DNA of 64,000 bases from Maricaulis parjimensis (GCF_016817355.1 NZ_JADOTT010000001.1:670072-734071); one strand, 5' to 3'. Shown: positions 11,207 to 22,400, counted from the first letter of the stretch. Numbers and translations are program-made. Notes: generated from the letters alone by a model not told the origin.

Positions 11207-12235
11207 ATGAGCCAGACCGATCCGAAACCCAAGCGTCCGTCAAAGAAGACGGAAGCCCTGGAAATCCGCCTGTCTCCGGAGGAGAAGTCGGCCTTTCTGG
11301 AGGCCTGCAAACGGGCGGGGCGGACGGCGAGTGCGGTTCTTCGCGATGCGATGCGCGCCTATTCCCAGTTCGGGCCGATGGCGCGCCTGCCAGGGAGTCC
11401 CATCATGATTGCATCCGCCTTTATCGGCGCTACAGCCGGCGCCTTCCTTCTGGTTCAACTGATCCAGCCCGCCGAAGCCGAGCCGGAAGACCGGCTTTAC
11501 GGCATGCGCACCTTCAATGCCTATGCAGTGTCGGGTCTGTATGATCGCGAAATGCTCTGGGAAGAGTATTGGGAGCGGTCTGGTACGCTGCGGGATGTCC
11601 TCTACCAGCTTTCAGTGCGGGACAGTGGCGATCTGCCCTATCATGTCCGGGAAACGCTGGCCGGACGATCCGGGTCGATGTTCGGCGGGGTTTTCATCCC
11701 GGCAGACCTCGATTCAACCCGCTTCATGGAAGAGCCGGATCGCGTGAACGCGGAATGTTGGGATGTGCTGGAGGCGCATTGGCTGACGCAGCGGCGTTTC
11801 CAATTCAATGAATGGGATGCCGATGAAGACGGTATCGTGACCGCGTTGGAGTTCAGCCGGGCTCAGCTGGAAAGACACCAATTCGTCTTTGGCATGCAGG
11901 ACAAGGATGGTGACGGGTTTATCACCCGCACCGACTTCGATCCGGACGTGATCGAGGCCTGGGCGCAAGCGCGGCAGGCTGCCCTGGAGGCCGCCCCGCC
12001 AGCCCCGCCCTCGCGGCGGCCCCGGCTGGATCAGGACCTGGTCGCCCAGGCGTGTGCGGCAGAGCGGGAGTGGGCCCAGCCCACTCCGCCACCATCACGG
12101 GAAGACTTTCTTCGAGAGCCTGAAGCCGGTGCAAGCCCGCCGCTCAATTCGGCAGCTGGGCATATCGCCGCCCACGATATCGACGGGAATGGTCGCGTCA
12201 GCTTTGACGAATACGTCGCCGCAGCTGGTGGCTAG
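11207..12235 (+). CDS. Putative membrane-tethered RHH protein with EF-hands, copy 2
   Basis: Paralogue of the preceding gene, 342 residues from the ATG at 11207, which has AGGGG at good spacing; a GTG at 11171 would add 12 residues. The RHH domain spans about residues 17-54 (LEIRLSPEEKSAFLEACKRAG then SAVLRDAMRAYSQ) and the membrane helix 66-87. EF-hand loops lie at 204-216 (DADEDGIVTALEF), 232-244 (DKDGDGFITRTDF) and 324-336 (DIDGNGRVSFDEY). A Pro/Ala-rich stretch separates the second and third loops. The region between helix and EF-hands differs strongly from copy 1, while the RHH end and helix start are identical. The stop overlaps the convergent GNAT gene by four bases. The function is unknown; Ca2+ binding is predicted from the loops. 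Confidence 0.75.
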   Translation: MSQTDPKPKRPSKKTEALEIRLSPEEKSAFLEACKRAGRTASAVLRDAMRAYSQFGPMARLPGSPIMIASAFIGATAGAFLLVQLIQPAEAEPEDRLYGMRTFNAYAVSGLYDREMLWEEYWERSGTLRDVLYQLSVRDSGDLPYHVRETLAGRSGSMFGGVFIPADLDSTRFMEEPDRVNAECWDVLEAHWLTQRRFQFNEWDADEDGIVTALEFSRAQLERHQFVFGMQDKDGDGFITRTDFDPDVIEAWAQARQAALEAAPPAPPSRRPRLDQDLVAQACAAEREWAQPTPPPSREDFLREPEAGASPPLNSAAGHIAAHDIDGNGRVSFDEYVAAAGG

Positions 12236-12759
12236 GCCGCTCCGGCCCACTCCATCGCCAGGCAGCGTGTCTGGCCCATGCGGGCCATGGAGAAGTGTTC
12301 ACCGGTTTCGCCGGTATAGGCGAAGCCGAGCTTCTCCAGCACGCGGCCGGAGGCGGGGTTGTCGTCGGCATGGGCGGCGGTGAGCCGGGTGGCGCCGAGG
12401 GTTTTCGTGCCCAGATCGACCAGGGCCTGGCCGATCTCGGTCGCGAACCCCTTGCCCCACCAGGGCTTGCCGATCCAATAACCGATCTCCCATTGCGAGG
12501 ACGGGGTGCGTTTGAACACGCCACCGCCGCCAATCACCTCGCCGGCATGTTCCACGGTGAGCGACTGATTGCCCTGCGGCTTCCAGCTGGCGCGCGTCAT
12601 CAGCACCCACATCTCCGCGCCCAGCGCGGGATAGGGGTGGGGAATGCGGGCCGTATTCTTGGCCACATCATAATCGCCGCAATACAGGGACACGGCCGGA
12701 GCATCTGCCATTTCCGGCAAGCGCAGCAGGCAACGTTCAGTCTCGATCCGGGGACCCAT
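12232..12759 (-). CDS. GNAT-family N-acetyltransferase (RimJ/RimL-like)
   Basis: A 175-residue acetyltransferase of the RimJ/RimL/Acetyltransf_3 type. The family acetylates N-terminal amines of ribosomal proteins or small molecules, and the substrate here cannot be told. It begins with IETERCLLRLPEMADAPAV. The acetyl-CoA loop region is WEIGYWIGKPWWGKGFATEIGQALV, and the ending is DNPASGRVLEKLGFAYTGE, as is typical. The ATG at 12759 has AAGGAG eight bases upstream, so it is preferred over an ATG ten codons earlier. The gene is monocistronic, between the rpmA terminator and the RHH/EF-hand pair, with its stop overlapping the latter. Confidence 0.88.
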   Translation of the reverse strand: MGPRIETERCLLRLPEMADAPAVSLYCGDYDVAKNTARIPHPYPALGAEMWVLMTRASWKPQGNQSLTVEHAGEVIGGGGVFKRTPSSQWEIGYWIGKPWWGKGFATEIGQALVDLGTKTLGATRLTAAHADDNPASGRVLEKLGFAYTGETGEHFSMARMGQTRCLAMEWAGAA

Positions 12760-12786
12760 GGTCCGCTCCTTCGGGGAGAAGGCAAA

Positions 12787-12820
12787 CAAAAAGGGGAGGC
12801 GGTGGTCCGTCTCCCCTTTT
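12787..12820 (-). terminator. Bidirectional terminator after rpmA
   Basis: A 13-bp stem around a TGGT loop (arms starting aaaggggag at 12790 and ending ctccccttt at 12819) has T-rich sequence on the minus-strand side (TTTTTGTTTG). It ends the rplU-rpmA transcript. The GNAT gene begins just beyond. Confidence 0.85.
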
Positions 12821-12879
12821 GCGCGTCTTGCGCTTCCGGACCCCGCTAGGCGGACAGTCCGGCTATGTCATGGACTGCC

Positions 12880-13149
12880 CTATTCGGCTGCGTCGGCAAT
12901 CGGTTCAACCGATACGAATGCCTTGCCGCCAGATTTCTTGGCAAACTTCACGCGGCCTTCGGTAAGGGCGAAAAGGGTGTGATCCTTGCCCATGCCGACA
13001 TTGGCGCCCGGGTTCACCTTGGTGCCGCGCTGACGCACGATGATATTGCCCGGAATGACTTCCTGGCCACCGAACTTCTTCACGCCAAGGCGGCGACCTG
13101 CGGAGTCGCGACCGTTACGGGATGAACCGCCTGCTTTTTTGTGAGCCAT
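12880..13149 (-). CDS. rpmA: Ribosomal protein bL27
   Basis: Large-subunit protein L27, which contacts the peptidyl-transferase centre through its N-terminus. The 89-residue sequence starts [20 protein letters not shown] and continues with [23 protein letters not shown] and the [13 protein letters not shown] equivalent ([13 protein letters not shown]). There is no Firmicute-style cleavable leader. It lies 16 bases downstream of rplU, the universal order, and upstream of the strong terminator at 12787-12820. Confidence 0.98.
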   Translation of the reverse strand: MAHKKAGGSSRNGRDSAGRRLGVKKFGGQEVIPGNIIVRQRGTKVNPGANVGMGKDHTLFALTEGRVKFAKKSGGKAFVSVEPIADAAE

Positions 13150-13165
13150 GAGTTAAGCCCTCCGA

Positions 13166-13837
13166 TTACGACGCCAGCGCTTTCGCGGCGTTGATCCAGT
13201 CACCCTTCTCGGCCTTGGCCTTGAGACCGGTCACGGTCTCGGAGAGGGTCTCCATGTCAGCATCCGTCCACGCCGCGATCTGGGCGAAGGAGGTGATGCC
13301 GGCTTCGTTCAGCTTCGTCGCCAACGCCGGGCCAACGCCCGTCAGCTGGGTCAGGTCGTCATTGGCAGCGGCCTTCGGGGCGGCAGCCTTCTTCGGTGCA
13401 GCCGCCTTGGCTTCAGCCTTCGGAGCGGCAGCCTTCTTGGCCGGAGCCTTGGCAGCCGGCTTCGGGGCGTCTTCCGTCTTCGGCGCAGCCGTCGTCGACT
13501 TCAGCTTCGTCTTGGCCTTCTCGCCCGGCGCCACGATTTCCGCGATGCGCACGAGGGAGCCCCACTGACGGTGGCCCTTGGTGCGGCGGTAGTTCTGGCG
13601 GCGGCGCTTCTTGAAGACGATAACCTTCTTGGCGCGGTTTGTGTCGACCAGCTCACCGATCACCTGGGCGCCATCAACGACCGGAGCACCGACCGTGACG
13701 CCGGCGTCGGAGCCGAGCATGAGGACATCGCCGAGCGCCAGCGTATCGCCGGGTGCGCCGTCGAGCTTTTCAATCCGAATTTCGTCGCCAGCGGCTACGC
13801 GGTACTGCTTGCCGCCGGTCTTGATCACTGCAAACAT
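13166..13837 (-). CDS. rplU: Ribosomal protein bL21 with C-terminal helix-hairpin-helix extension
   Basis: L21 proper covers about the first 103 residues ([14 protein letters not shown] through [20 protein letters not shown]). An Ala/Lys/Pro-rich linker of about 50 residues follows, then a helix-hairpin-helix-like domain ([19 protein letters not shown]), for 223 residues against roughly 105 in E. coli. Such tails occur in alphaproteobacterial L21 proteins; their job is not established. The ATG at 13837 begins at the conserved MFAVIKTGG and has AAGGATCGG upstream, so the longer reading from 13909 is rejected. rpmA follows at 16 bases. Confidence 0.95.
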   Translation of the reverse strand: MFAVIKTGGKQYRVAAGDEIRIEKLDGAPGDTLALGDVLMLGSDAGVTVGAPVVDGAQVIGELVDTNRAKKVIVFKKRRRQNYRRTKGHRQWGSLVRIAEIVAPGEKAKTKLKSTTAAPKTEDAPKPAAKAPAKKAAAPKAEAKAAAPKKAAAPKAAANDDLTQLTGVGPALATKLNEAGITSFAQIAAWTDADMETLSETVTGLKAKAEKGDWINAAKALAS

Positions 13838-14044
13838 GATCGTCCGATCCTTTTTTTCGATCCCGTCCAGCCCTTGTTTTACGGGTCTGGCGAGGTCCTT
13901 TTTCTTCACCCCGTATGCCCGGAGCGTTGTTCATCATTTATGGGCCCGCTACGGCTGGCCGAGCGAGCAGGAGCGGGCGTTATACGCATGCCCGCTCCAG
14001 AGTCAATCATTGTGATGCGTCAGACCGCCAGGCCTGACAGGCGA

Positions 14045-14341
14045 TCAGCGGCCAGGGCCAGCGAATTCGCCCGGACGCACCGGGCCGCGATTGCCGGCAC
14101 CGACGGCGTCGACACCTTCCTGGGTGCGACGGGCCTGCTCTTCCCAGTCCGCATTGGAGGCGCAGACGCGCTCGGACAGGCGCGAGCCCGTCACGCGGAT
14201 CCGGCGGCAGGTATATTCCGTGCCTTCGGCGGTCACGCCCTCATCCGGCATGCCCGCATACTCATCATCGGTCGTGGCACAGGCCGATAGCAGGACAAGG
14301 CCTGCCAGGCTGATTGCAGCGGTCAAAAAAGTCGTCTTCAT
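14045..14341 (-). CDS. Small putative lipoprotein
   Basis: A 98-residue product from the ATG at 14341, with GGGAG seven bases upstream. The signal sequence MKTTFLTAAISLAGLVLLSAC ends in the lipobox LLSAC, so the mature protein should be lipid-anchored at Cys21. The mature part contains CRRIRVTGSRLSERVC, a pattern (basic VTGSRL between two cysteines) I have seen in short uncharacterised alphaproteobacterial proteins; the two Cys may form a disulfide. No enzymatic motif is seen. A longer reading to 14470 lacks a signal peptide at its start and is less likely. It lies alone between rplU and the tRNA-Ser region. Confidence 0.75.
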   Translation of the reverse strand: MKTTFLTAAISLAGLVLLSACATTDDEYAGMPDEGVTAEGTEYTCRRIRVTGSRLSERVCASNADWEEQARRTQEGVDAVGAGNRGPVRPGEFAGPGR

Positions 14342-14641
14342 GGAATACTCCCACCTTGTCCGGACGGGACCATTTCGGTTTCTCCGCCGGATACCCCGTT
14401 TCATCTGCGATTGGTCCCGCAGGACGCAACCAAAGGCGGCGACCCTGCCCGACCGGCTCAATGTTGGCAATCTGCAATCGGGTCCGTGGGTGTACAGTGT
14501 TCAGCTCTTGATTTTGTCCGCTCGCTCAGTCAAAACCCCGCTTCCCGTGCGGAGAGGTGCCGGAGTGGTCGCCCGCACTGCCCCAGGCAGTGCTCCTCTC
14601 TTGAACTAGTTCGACCGCTAGTCCATCACGGGTCCCCGTGC
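14342..14641. other. Intergenic region upstream of the lipoprotein gene and tRNA-Ser
   Basis: No convincing gene. It should hold the promoter of the minus-strand lipoprotein gene (right next to 14341) and that of the tRNA. Its right part (14544-14600) contains a partial copy of the tRNA-Ser 5' half, listed separately. Confidence 0.5.
14544..14600 (+). pseudogene. Partial duplicate of tRNA-Ser 5' half plus hairpin
   Basis: Bases 14544-14571 repeat 14635-14662 exactly: 28 bp covering the leader and the tRNA-Ser acceptor 5' strand plus D-arm. After that the sequence diverges into a perfect hairpin, GCACTGCC-CCA-GGCAGTGC, ending in CTCCTCTCT. That last part can pair with the copied acceptor strand GGAGAGG. 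No anticodon arm or T arm is recognisable, so it is not a working tRNA. It is either a deletion remnant or a small folded RNA. Confidence 0.65.
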
Positions 14642-14731
<90 letters not shown>

Positions 14732-15193
14732 TTCAGACCTGCGGGTCTCGTCTCAATCCATGAACTGGAAAAATCAGCCCCAAGTGCCGGGGCTTGCTGA
14801 GCCGTGCGCGGAACCGAGACCTGACGGACTTAACCTCACACCCCCGAAATCATCGAAAGTCTCAACCCACCAAGTTCGGTGGTCCGGGTACTCGAATTCG
14901 CTTTCCCTGATCCGGGCGGATCAACAAGGATTTAACTTGCGATTCCGCTTCACCTGCCCGGAGTAGCGCCAAATGTTCACCGTTTCGGCGAGATGGAACT
15001 GGCCCCGCAACTGGCTCCCGCAATCGCCGATTGGGTGCTCGACGCGGTGGCTTCTATGGAGGGCTGAGCAAGTTTCGGGCACGTGAACCATTCTTCCCAA
15101 TTGCCCCTCACAAGGTCCCGGCCAACCATCCGATTGAACTCAACGACTGTTTTGGCTTAGGCTTGACGTCGTCGTTGTGGTGGGGGAGGCCGC
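14732..15193. other. 462-bp intergenic region after tRNA-Ser
   Basis: No full gene is recognisable. A short open frame at 14936-15067 (plus strand) ends in MELAPQLAPAIADWVLDAVA before a stop and has a protein-like composition. It could be a decayed gene end next to the tRNA, though this is weak. The right end carries the GGGGGAGG ribosome-binding site of the AraC-family gene. Confidence 0.4.
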
Positions 15194-16240
15194 ATGTCTG
15201 GCGCTCCGCTCGTCGAGACCTCGTATTTTGATACATCGGCTTTGAGCGTCGAGGACCGGTTTCGGACCTGGCGCGAGGCCATGGATGTCGTGTTCGAGGT
15301 CAATCCCTATGATGACCGGACGCGGGATCATTATTTTGCGCGGGTTGAAAGCTTCCTGCTGGACGATATCGCCATCAATCACTGCGCCCTGGGCGCCCAG
15401 ACTTTCAAGCGCGACATCACCAGAATCGCACGGGATGGCGTCGACCATTACCAGCTGCATGTCTTCTTGAAGGGCTCGGTCGAAATGGTTTGCGGCGGCC
15501 GGGAGGTCTCGGCCGGGGTCGGCGATTTCGTCAATCTCGATCATTCCGAGACTTTCGCGTCGTCCACGACGGACTATGAAATCATCAATGTTTTCATTCC
15601 GCGCCGCCGCTTGGCCCCCCTACTTCGGGCGCCGGATTGCACCCATGGTCTCGTCTTTGATTCCCGAACTGGTTCGGGGCGACTGCTGCGCGACTATGTG
15701 CTGGCCTTGAACAAGGCGGTGGCGGAGATTTCGCTCGCCCAAGCGCCGCAAGCCGCAGAGGCCCTCGTGCAGCTCGCCGCGATGGCGCTGAACGGCGTCG
15801 CGCTCGACACGGCTGACCCGCCGGCGGTGGCGGACCATGCCCTGTTGCTGAATGCGCAGGTCTTCATCAAGAACAATCTTTCCCGGCCCGATCTCGGGCC
15901 GGAGAGTCTTGCTCTGGCGCTGGGCTTGTCCAGGGCACGCCTCTATCGCGTTTTCGCAGCCTGCGGAGGGGTGATGGAGTTTATCCGGGAAATGAGGTTG
16001 CGACGGGCCTTCACCGACCTCATCTCGCCCCGCCATTTGCACCGGCATATCGCGCAGATTGCGTATGACTGGGGTTTCAAGGATCCGGCGCATTTCTCGC
16101 GCCTGTTCAAGGCCCGGTTCGGTGTGTCGCCCCGTGATGCACGCGAGCAAGGCGCACGGGTCATGCGCGACTTTTCCCACCCGCAGGTACTGCCTGAAGG
16201 GGATACCAAATACGCCTACTGGATCGCCAATATCAGTTGA
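15194..16240 (+). CDS. AraC-family transcriptional regulator
   Basis: A 348-residue regulator. The N-terminal part (about residues 20-210) matches the AraC-binding-like domain found with cupin-type ligand pockets (FRTWREAMDVVFEV, DHYQLHVFLKGSVEMVCGGREV, GDFVNLDHSE). The C-terminal 100 residues form the double helix-turn-helix: LALALGLSRARLYRVFAACGG for the first HTH, then HIAQIAYDWGFKDPAHFSRLFKARFGVSPRDAR for the second, the AraC/XylS signature. The ATG at 15194 follows GGGGGAGG. The gene stands alone, upstream of the giant surface-protein gene; regulation of that gene is possible but unproven. The effector is unknown. Confidence 0.9.
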   Translation: MSGAPLVETSYFDTSALSVEDRFRTWREAMDVVFEVNPYDDRTRDHYFARVESFLLDDIAINHCALGAQTFKRDITRIARDGVDHYQLHVFLKGSVEMVCGGREVSAGVGDFVNLDHSETFASSTTDYEIINVFIPRRRLAPLLRAPDCTHGLVFDSRTGSGRLLRDYVLALNKAVAEISLAQAPQAAEALVQLAAMALNGVALDTADPPAVADHALLLNAQVFIKNNLSRPDLGPESLALALGLSRARLYRVFAACGGVMEFIREMRLRRAFTDLISPRHLHRHIAQIAYDWGFKDPAHFSRLFKARFGVSPRDAREQGARVMRDFSHPQVLPEGDTKYAYWIANIS

Positions 16241-16490
16241 TCGTCGGCGGTGGCCCGGGACACTTGTGTCCGGCGCATTGCGCGAATTGAGACGCACCTC
16301 CAAGAGCGCGAGACACTTGTCCAACTGGGTCGGCGTGCCCGAAAATCCTTGTTTAATCATACTCCTGCCCTAGAAATCTTACGTGATCTGGCGATGCTGA
16401 AGCACTCGCAAGGCCAGGCGCGACGCCCCCGAGCGGACCGATCAGATCCGCTGACGGGGTGGGGCTTTGCCCACAAAAGCGGGGGGTGAA

Positions 16491-19400
16491 ATGGCGTGCA
16501 ATCCGGGTAGACGGGCCAGGAGCGGGGGTTCCGGGGCAACAATTTTTCGTCGTGTTCGCGCCGCCTGGCCGTCGATGGCTTGCGCCGGCGTCGCCGCATC
16601 TCTTGCGTGGGGTGGTGATGCACAGGCGCAGGAAATGTCGGTGACGATCGGAGATATTTCGCTGTCGCGCGATGGTGCTTGTACGGCAAGTTCAAGCTCA
16701 GAGGTTGTTGTTAGCCACGCGTTCGATGCCGGCGAGTATTTGTCTGATGACACCGTTTATCTGGTGAGGATATACACGCGCGACTCCGGTGGAAGTGAAC
16801 TGTCCAACGAAATCGTCTTTTTCTTCGTTTCCGATGGTGCTGTTTACGATGTCGACCACGCAGATGAATATGACCTCGCGGCCGCCACTTTTGTGAAGTC
16901 GACTGATATCGACTTCCCGAATGGTGATGGCGACTATGTCCAGGACATATATTTCAGCTATATCGTGTACGACTATAATGCTCGTCGCACTGTGACGGCA
17001 GAAACCGCGTTCGGGTCTCGTCTGATCGACCCCTCGCATTATGACAGCGATTGCCCGGGAACGCTGTCCAATCCGCCAACGCTGCTTAGTCTGGAGCAAC
17101 AAACAGCAGCCGATCCATCGACCGATGCCGACAGCTTGGTCTGGCGCATCAGTTTTGATGAGGGGGTGAATTATTTCGGCGGTAGCGACCTGGTGGTGAC
17201 CGGAACGACCGCCGCGGTCACGGAGATCACGCCGGTCTCCGGCGCTGGTGATGGTGTTTACGACATCACGGTTTCCGGCGGCGATCTGGCGGATCTGGAA
17301 GGATCGGTGACGATCGCCCTGTCCGACAGCACCGATATCGAGGATCTTGTCGGAAATCCGCTCGAAAACGACACGCCAACAGGGCTCCACGAGCCGACCT
17401 ATACGGTGCGCAATGATTTCACCGCGCCGGAGGTCGTTGGCATCGAACGTCAAGATCCCGCGAGTGAAACGACCGACGCCGACAGTCTGACCTGGCGGGT
17501 CACCTTCAGCGAAGTGGTCACCTATCTGGGCGGCAGCGATTTTACGGTTAGTGGCACCAGCGCGGGTGTGACGGAGATCAATGCCCAGGGCGGCGGTGTT
17601 TATGATGTGACGGTGGCTGGCGGCAATCTGGCCTCTATCAACGCCACTGTTTCACTCGGCTTCGCGCCCGATCAGGATATCGAGGACCTTGTCGGCCTGG
17701 CTCTGACCGACACGACGCCCAGCGGCGCCAATGAGAACAGTTATACCGTCGCGAATGACACCACGGCGCCGACACTGATCTCCATCGCCCGTCAAGTGCC
17801 GGCAACGGAAACCACGGATGCAGACAGCCTGACCTGGCGGATCAGCTTCTCAGAAGCGGTGGAGTATCTGGGCGGCAGTGATTTCACGGTCAGTGGCACG
17901 ACGGCGGGTGTCAGCGACGTCCAGGAAGTCAGCGACGGGGTCTATGATGTCACCGTTTCCGGCGGCGATCTGGCGGGCCTTGAAGGCGTCGTCACACTGT
18001 CGTTCGCGGGCGGTCAGGATATCGCCGACTTTTCCGGAAATGCCTTCGTCGACACCACCCCGTCCGGGGCGAATGAGAACAGCTATACGCTCGCCCAGGC
18101 CGCGACGCCGCCGAGAATTGCCAGGATTGATCTGGCATCGGGCACGGTCTCGCCAACGGATGCCGATACGGTCGCCTGGACCGTGACCTTCAGCGCGGAC
18201 ATGAACAGCGCCACGGTTGCCAACGCAGATTTCGTTGTTTCCGGCACCTCGGCGACCCATACGGTCAGCTCCGTGAGCGATAGCGTCTATGAGGTTTCGC
18301 TCGCGGGAGGTGACCTCGCGGATCTGAATGCCACCGTGACGCTCAGCCTCGCGCCCGGCGCGGATTTCGAAGATGCCGATGGTCTGGCGCTGGTGAACAC
18401 CAGCGTGACCGGCACGAACAACAACACGATCGAGATCGCGAATGATGTGACAGCGCCCACCCTCGCGCAGATCACCGCCGTGAGCTCGCCGACTTCGGAC
18501 AGTTCGCCAGATTATGTGTTCTCCACCGATGAGGTCGGCACCCTGTCAGTGGGAGGGAGTTGCGGGACCAGCAGTTCGACATCGATCGCCTCGACTGGAA
18601 ACCAGACCATCACGCTGACCCAGACCGACAACAGTTCGCCCTTGTCGGACGGGACCTATTCAGACTGCACCGTCACCGTAACCGACGCCGCCGGCAACGC
18701 CTCCGATGCGCTGTCGTTGACGAGCTTCCGGGTCGATACGCTCGCTCCGACCGCCTCGGAAGTAACGGCGGTCTCCACCCCGACCAGCGACTCCACTCCG
18801 GATTATGTCTTCACCACCAACGAGACCGGCACGTTCTCAATGGGTGGCAGCTGCGGCACCAGCTCGTCCACGACGATCTCCGCGACAGGCAACCAGACCA
18901 TCACACTGACCGATACCGACAACGGCTCGGCTCTTTCCGACGGCAACTACGCCGATTGTACCGTCACGGTCTCGGATGATGCCGGCAATGCGGCTTCGGC
19001 CTTCGCGGTGACAAGCTTCACCGTTGGCGGAGGCGCGCCTGGGGCGCCTGAAATCGCCATTTCGTCTTCCGAAGGCGGCGCTGTCGCCGATGACAATATT
19101 GATCTGCATGGAGCTGAGCCGGTTGGAACGGCGAAAACGGTCACCTACACCATCAGCAATTCGGGAACGGACACGCTGAACCTGATCAGTGCGTCGGCAT
19201 CAAACACCTCGAATATCAGCGGCTCGGTGACGGTCGGTTCCTTCAGTTCTTCCACGGTCGCGCCCGGGGGCGGCACGGCCACCTTTACCGTCACCTATAC
19301 GCCGGCCAGTGCCGGCGGGTTCTCTTTCGACCTCGACATTGTCAGCGATGATGCAGATGAGGCCAATTACGACATCCGGATCAGTGGTTCCGCGACCGAG

Positions 19401-22400
19401 GCTCCGGGCTTCTCGGCCGCCTTCTCGCCGGACTCCATCGCCGAGGGCGGCACGTCAACGCTGACTTTCACCATCGACAATGTGGGCAACAGTTTTGATG
19501 CCACTACGCTCGACTTCACAAACAGCCTGCCGTCCGGTGTATTTATCGCGACCCCGCCGAGCGCGGCGACCACCTGTACCGGCGGAACGCTGACGGCGAC
19601 GGCCGGAAGCGGCACGATCAGCTATACCGGGGGCCGGGTGATGGCCGATTCCAGCTGTACGGTCAGTGCGGATGTGACAGCCCTTGCCAGCGGCAGTTAT
19701 GCCAATACGAGTGGCGACCTCACATCATCACTGGGCAATAGCGGTTCGGCGTCTGACACGCTGACGGTTACAGATGCCACGGCCCCGACCTTGACGGCCT
19801 TTGCCCGCAATACGCCTGCAGGCGAAAACACCAATGCCGACACGCTGATCTTTGACATCACTTTTGATGAGAGCGTGAACGATGTCTCGGCCGATGATTT
19901 CGAAATCACGGGCACAACCGCGACCGGCGTGATTGCCGGGTCGGGCAGTAGCTACACCCTGACCGTATCCGGCGGGAATTTGGCCTCGCTGACCGGGACT
20001 GTGGGGCTCAACCTGGCATCGGGGCAGAACATCACGGACGCGACCGGCAATGCTCTGGGGTCCGGCGAACCGGCGACGGATGAGACGTATACCCTCTCCA
20101 GTCAGGCACCGGTCCTGGCCGTTTTGACGCGCCAATCCCCGATCGATGAAATCACCAATGCCGATACGCTGACCTGGGATTTTGCGTTCAGCTCAATCTC
20201 TGGCGGCTTCGATCTGGAGGCATCCAATTTCGTGCTGACCGGGACCACGGCGACACTGTCGGTGTCCCGCTACTCCACGGGCTTCACCGTGACCGCCAGT
20301 GGCGGTGATCTGGCCGATCTGGACGGCGAAGTCTTGATCAATTTGGTCGGCGGCGTCGAGGACGAGTACGGCAATGCGCTGGCCACGGGTACGCCGACCG
20401 GCGCGAATGAGCGCAGCTATACGGTGGACAATACGGCCCCGACCGTGTCGAGCATCGCTCTGTTTCCGGGAACGACAACGCCGACCAGTGCGGATGTCGT
20501 GTCCTGGGCTGTCACATTCAGCGAAAATCTCGACACGACCACCATTTCCGGCGCGGACTTTTCGGTGACCGGCACCACGGCGACACCGTCCGCCAGCCAT
20601 GTCTCAGACGACAGTTACGAGATCTCACTGGCCAGTGGCGACATGGCGGATCTTAATGCGACAGTCGAACTGTCCCTCGCCAGTGGTGTCACCATCACCG
20701 ACAAGGCCGGCAATGCGCTGGTCAACACCACGCCGACCGGAACGAACAACAACGCCATCCTCGTGCAGAACGATGTAGCCAATCCGGGCGTCACGATTTC
20801 CAGCGGGGCGTCGGACCCGGTGACAGGGGCTTTTTCCGTGACCTTCACCTTCACGGAGGATGTCACCGGTTTCGTGCTTGGCGATATCGTTGTGGGCAAT
20901 GGTTCTGCGTCCAATTTCGCCGGATCAGGCGACGTTTATACGGCCGACATCTCGCCGGACGACGAAGGCACGGTCACCGTCGATGTTGCGGCTGATCTTG
21001 CAGAAGACGGGTCCGGGAATGGCAATACGGCCGCGACCCAATTCACCATCGAGGCGGATTTCTACGCGCCGGGCGTCACGCTGAGCACGTCGGACAGTGC
21101 AAGAACACCGGGTGACCCGTCTTCACCGGACTATGTCACGGCACCGTTCACCGTCGATGTCGAGTTCACCGAGGCCGTAACGGGCCTGACGGCCGGCAAT
21201 TTTACGGTCTCCAACGGAACGGCCAGCAATCTGACCGGTTCCGGTGCGACCTATACGGTCAGCATCACGCCGGTGGCGGATGGCGATATCGACATTTCGC
21301 TCGCCTCGGGCGTCGCCCAGGATGCGGCCGGCTTCGACAATCTGGACAGCAATACGCTGTCCGTGACGTTTGACGGAACAGTGCCGACGGTCAGCCTGGA
21401 TGCGCCGGATACGCCAACCAGTGGCATTACCACTGTCTCGCTGGTCTTCTCCGAGGAGGTTGTCGATCTGACAGCAGGCGACATCTCTGTCACCAATGGC
21501 ACAGCCAGCAATCTGAGCCAGATCACGGGCACGTTCTACACGTTCCAGATCACACCCGATGCGGACGGCACGGTGATCGTGAACTTCCCGGCCGATGGCG
21601 TGCAGGACTCTGCCGGAAACGGGAATACGGCGGCCCCGCAAGTCAGCTATGAAAGCGATTCCGCTGGCCCGACTGTGATGATCTCGAACGGTGGCCTGTC
21701 GGCCATCTCCGGCAATTTCACGGCGACCTTCACCTTCTCCGAAGATGTGACGGGGTTCGACCAGTCCGACATCAGCGTCAGCGGTGGTGGTGTGTCCACT
21801 TTCTCCACGGTGAGCACGTCGGTCTACACGGCTCTGATCGTGCCCACCACGGACGGCACGGTGACGATTGATGTGCCGGCCGCGGCGGCACAGGACACGG
21901 CAGGCAATGACAGCCTGGCGGCATCGCAATTCTCGGTCGAGACTGACTATGATGTCCCCAACGTCAGGCTGAGCACGAGTGATGGCACCTCGCAGACAGT
22001 CAATTTGGTGACCAATGACTATGTCAGCGGCAGCTTCACGGTGGATGTAGTGTTCAGTGAGGCTGTGACCGGGCTGGAACTCTCGGATTTCGATCTTCTC
22101 GACGCGACCGCGAGTAATCTGAGCGGGTCCGGAACAACATATTCCGTCACGATCACGCCTGACGCGGATGGCGATGTCTATGTTTACCTTGCCGATGATG
22201 CGGCCGAAGATGCCGCCGGCAATGGCTCCGATAACAGCAACTCCCTTTATGTGATCAATGATGAAACCGGGCCGGCACCGGCGCTGAGCTATCCGCCTAC
22301 CGGATTTGTGAGCGGACACAGTTTCGAACTCCAAATCCTGTGGGGGGAAGCCCCCCTCGGTTTCGAATTTTCCGACCTGATCTTGACCAATGCCATTCTG

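Noticed and set aside
14551-14640. A second tRNA-Ser
   Set aside because: Only the 5' half is copied; the anticodon and T arms are missing.
14732-15193. Integration site or mobile element next to tRNA-Ser
   Set aside because: No integrase gene, no duplicate of the tRNA 3' end and no transposase remains could be found.
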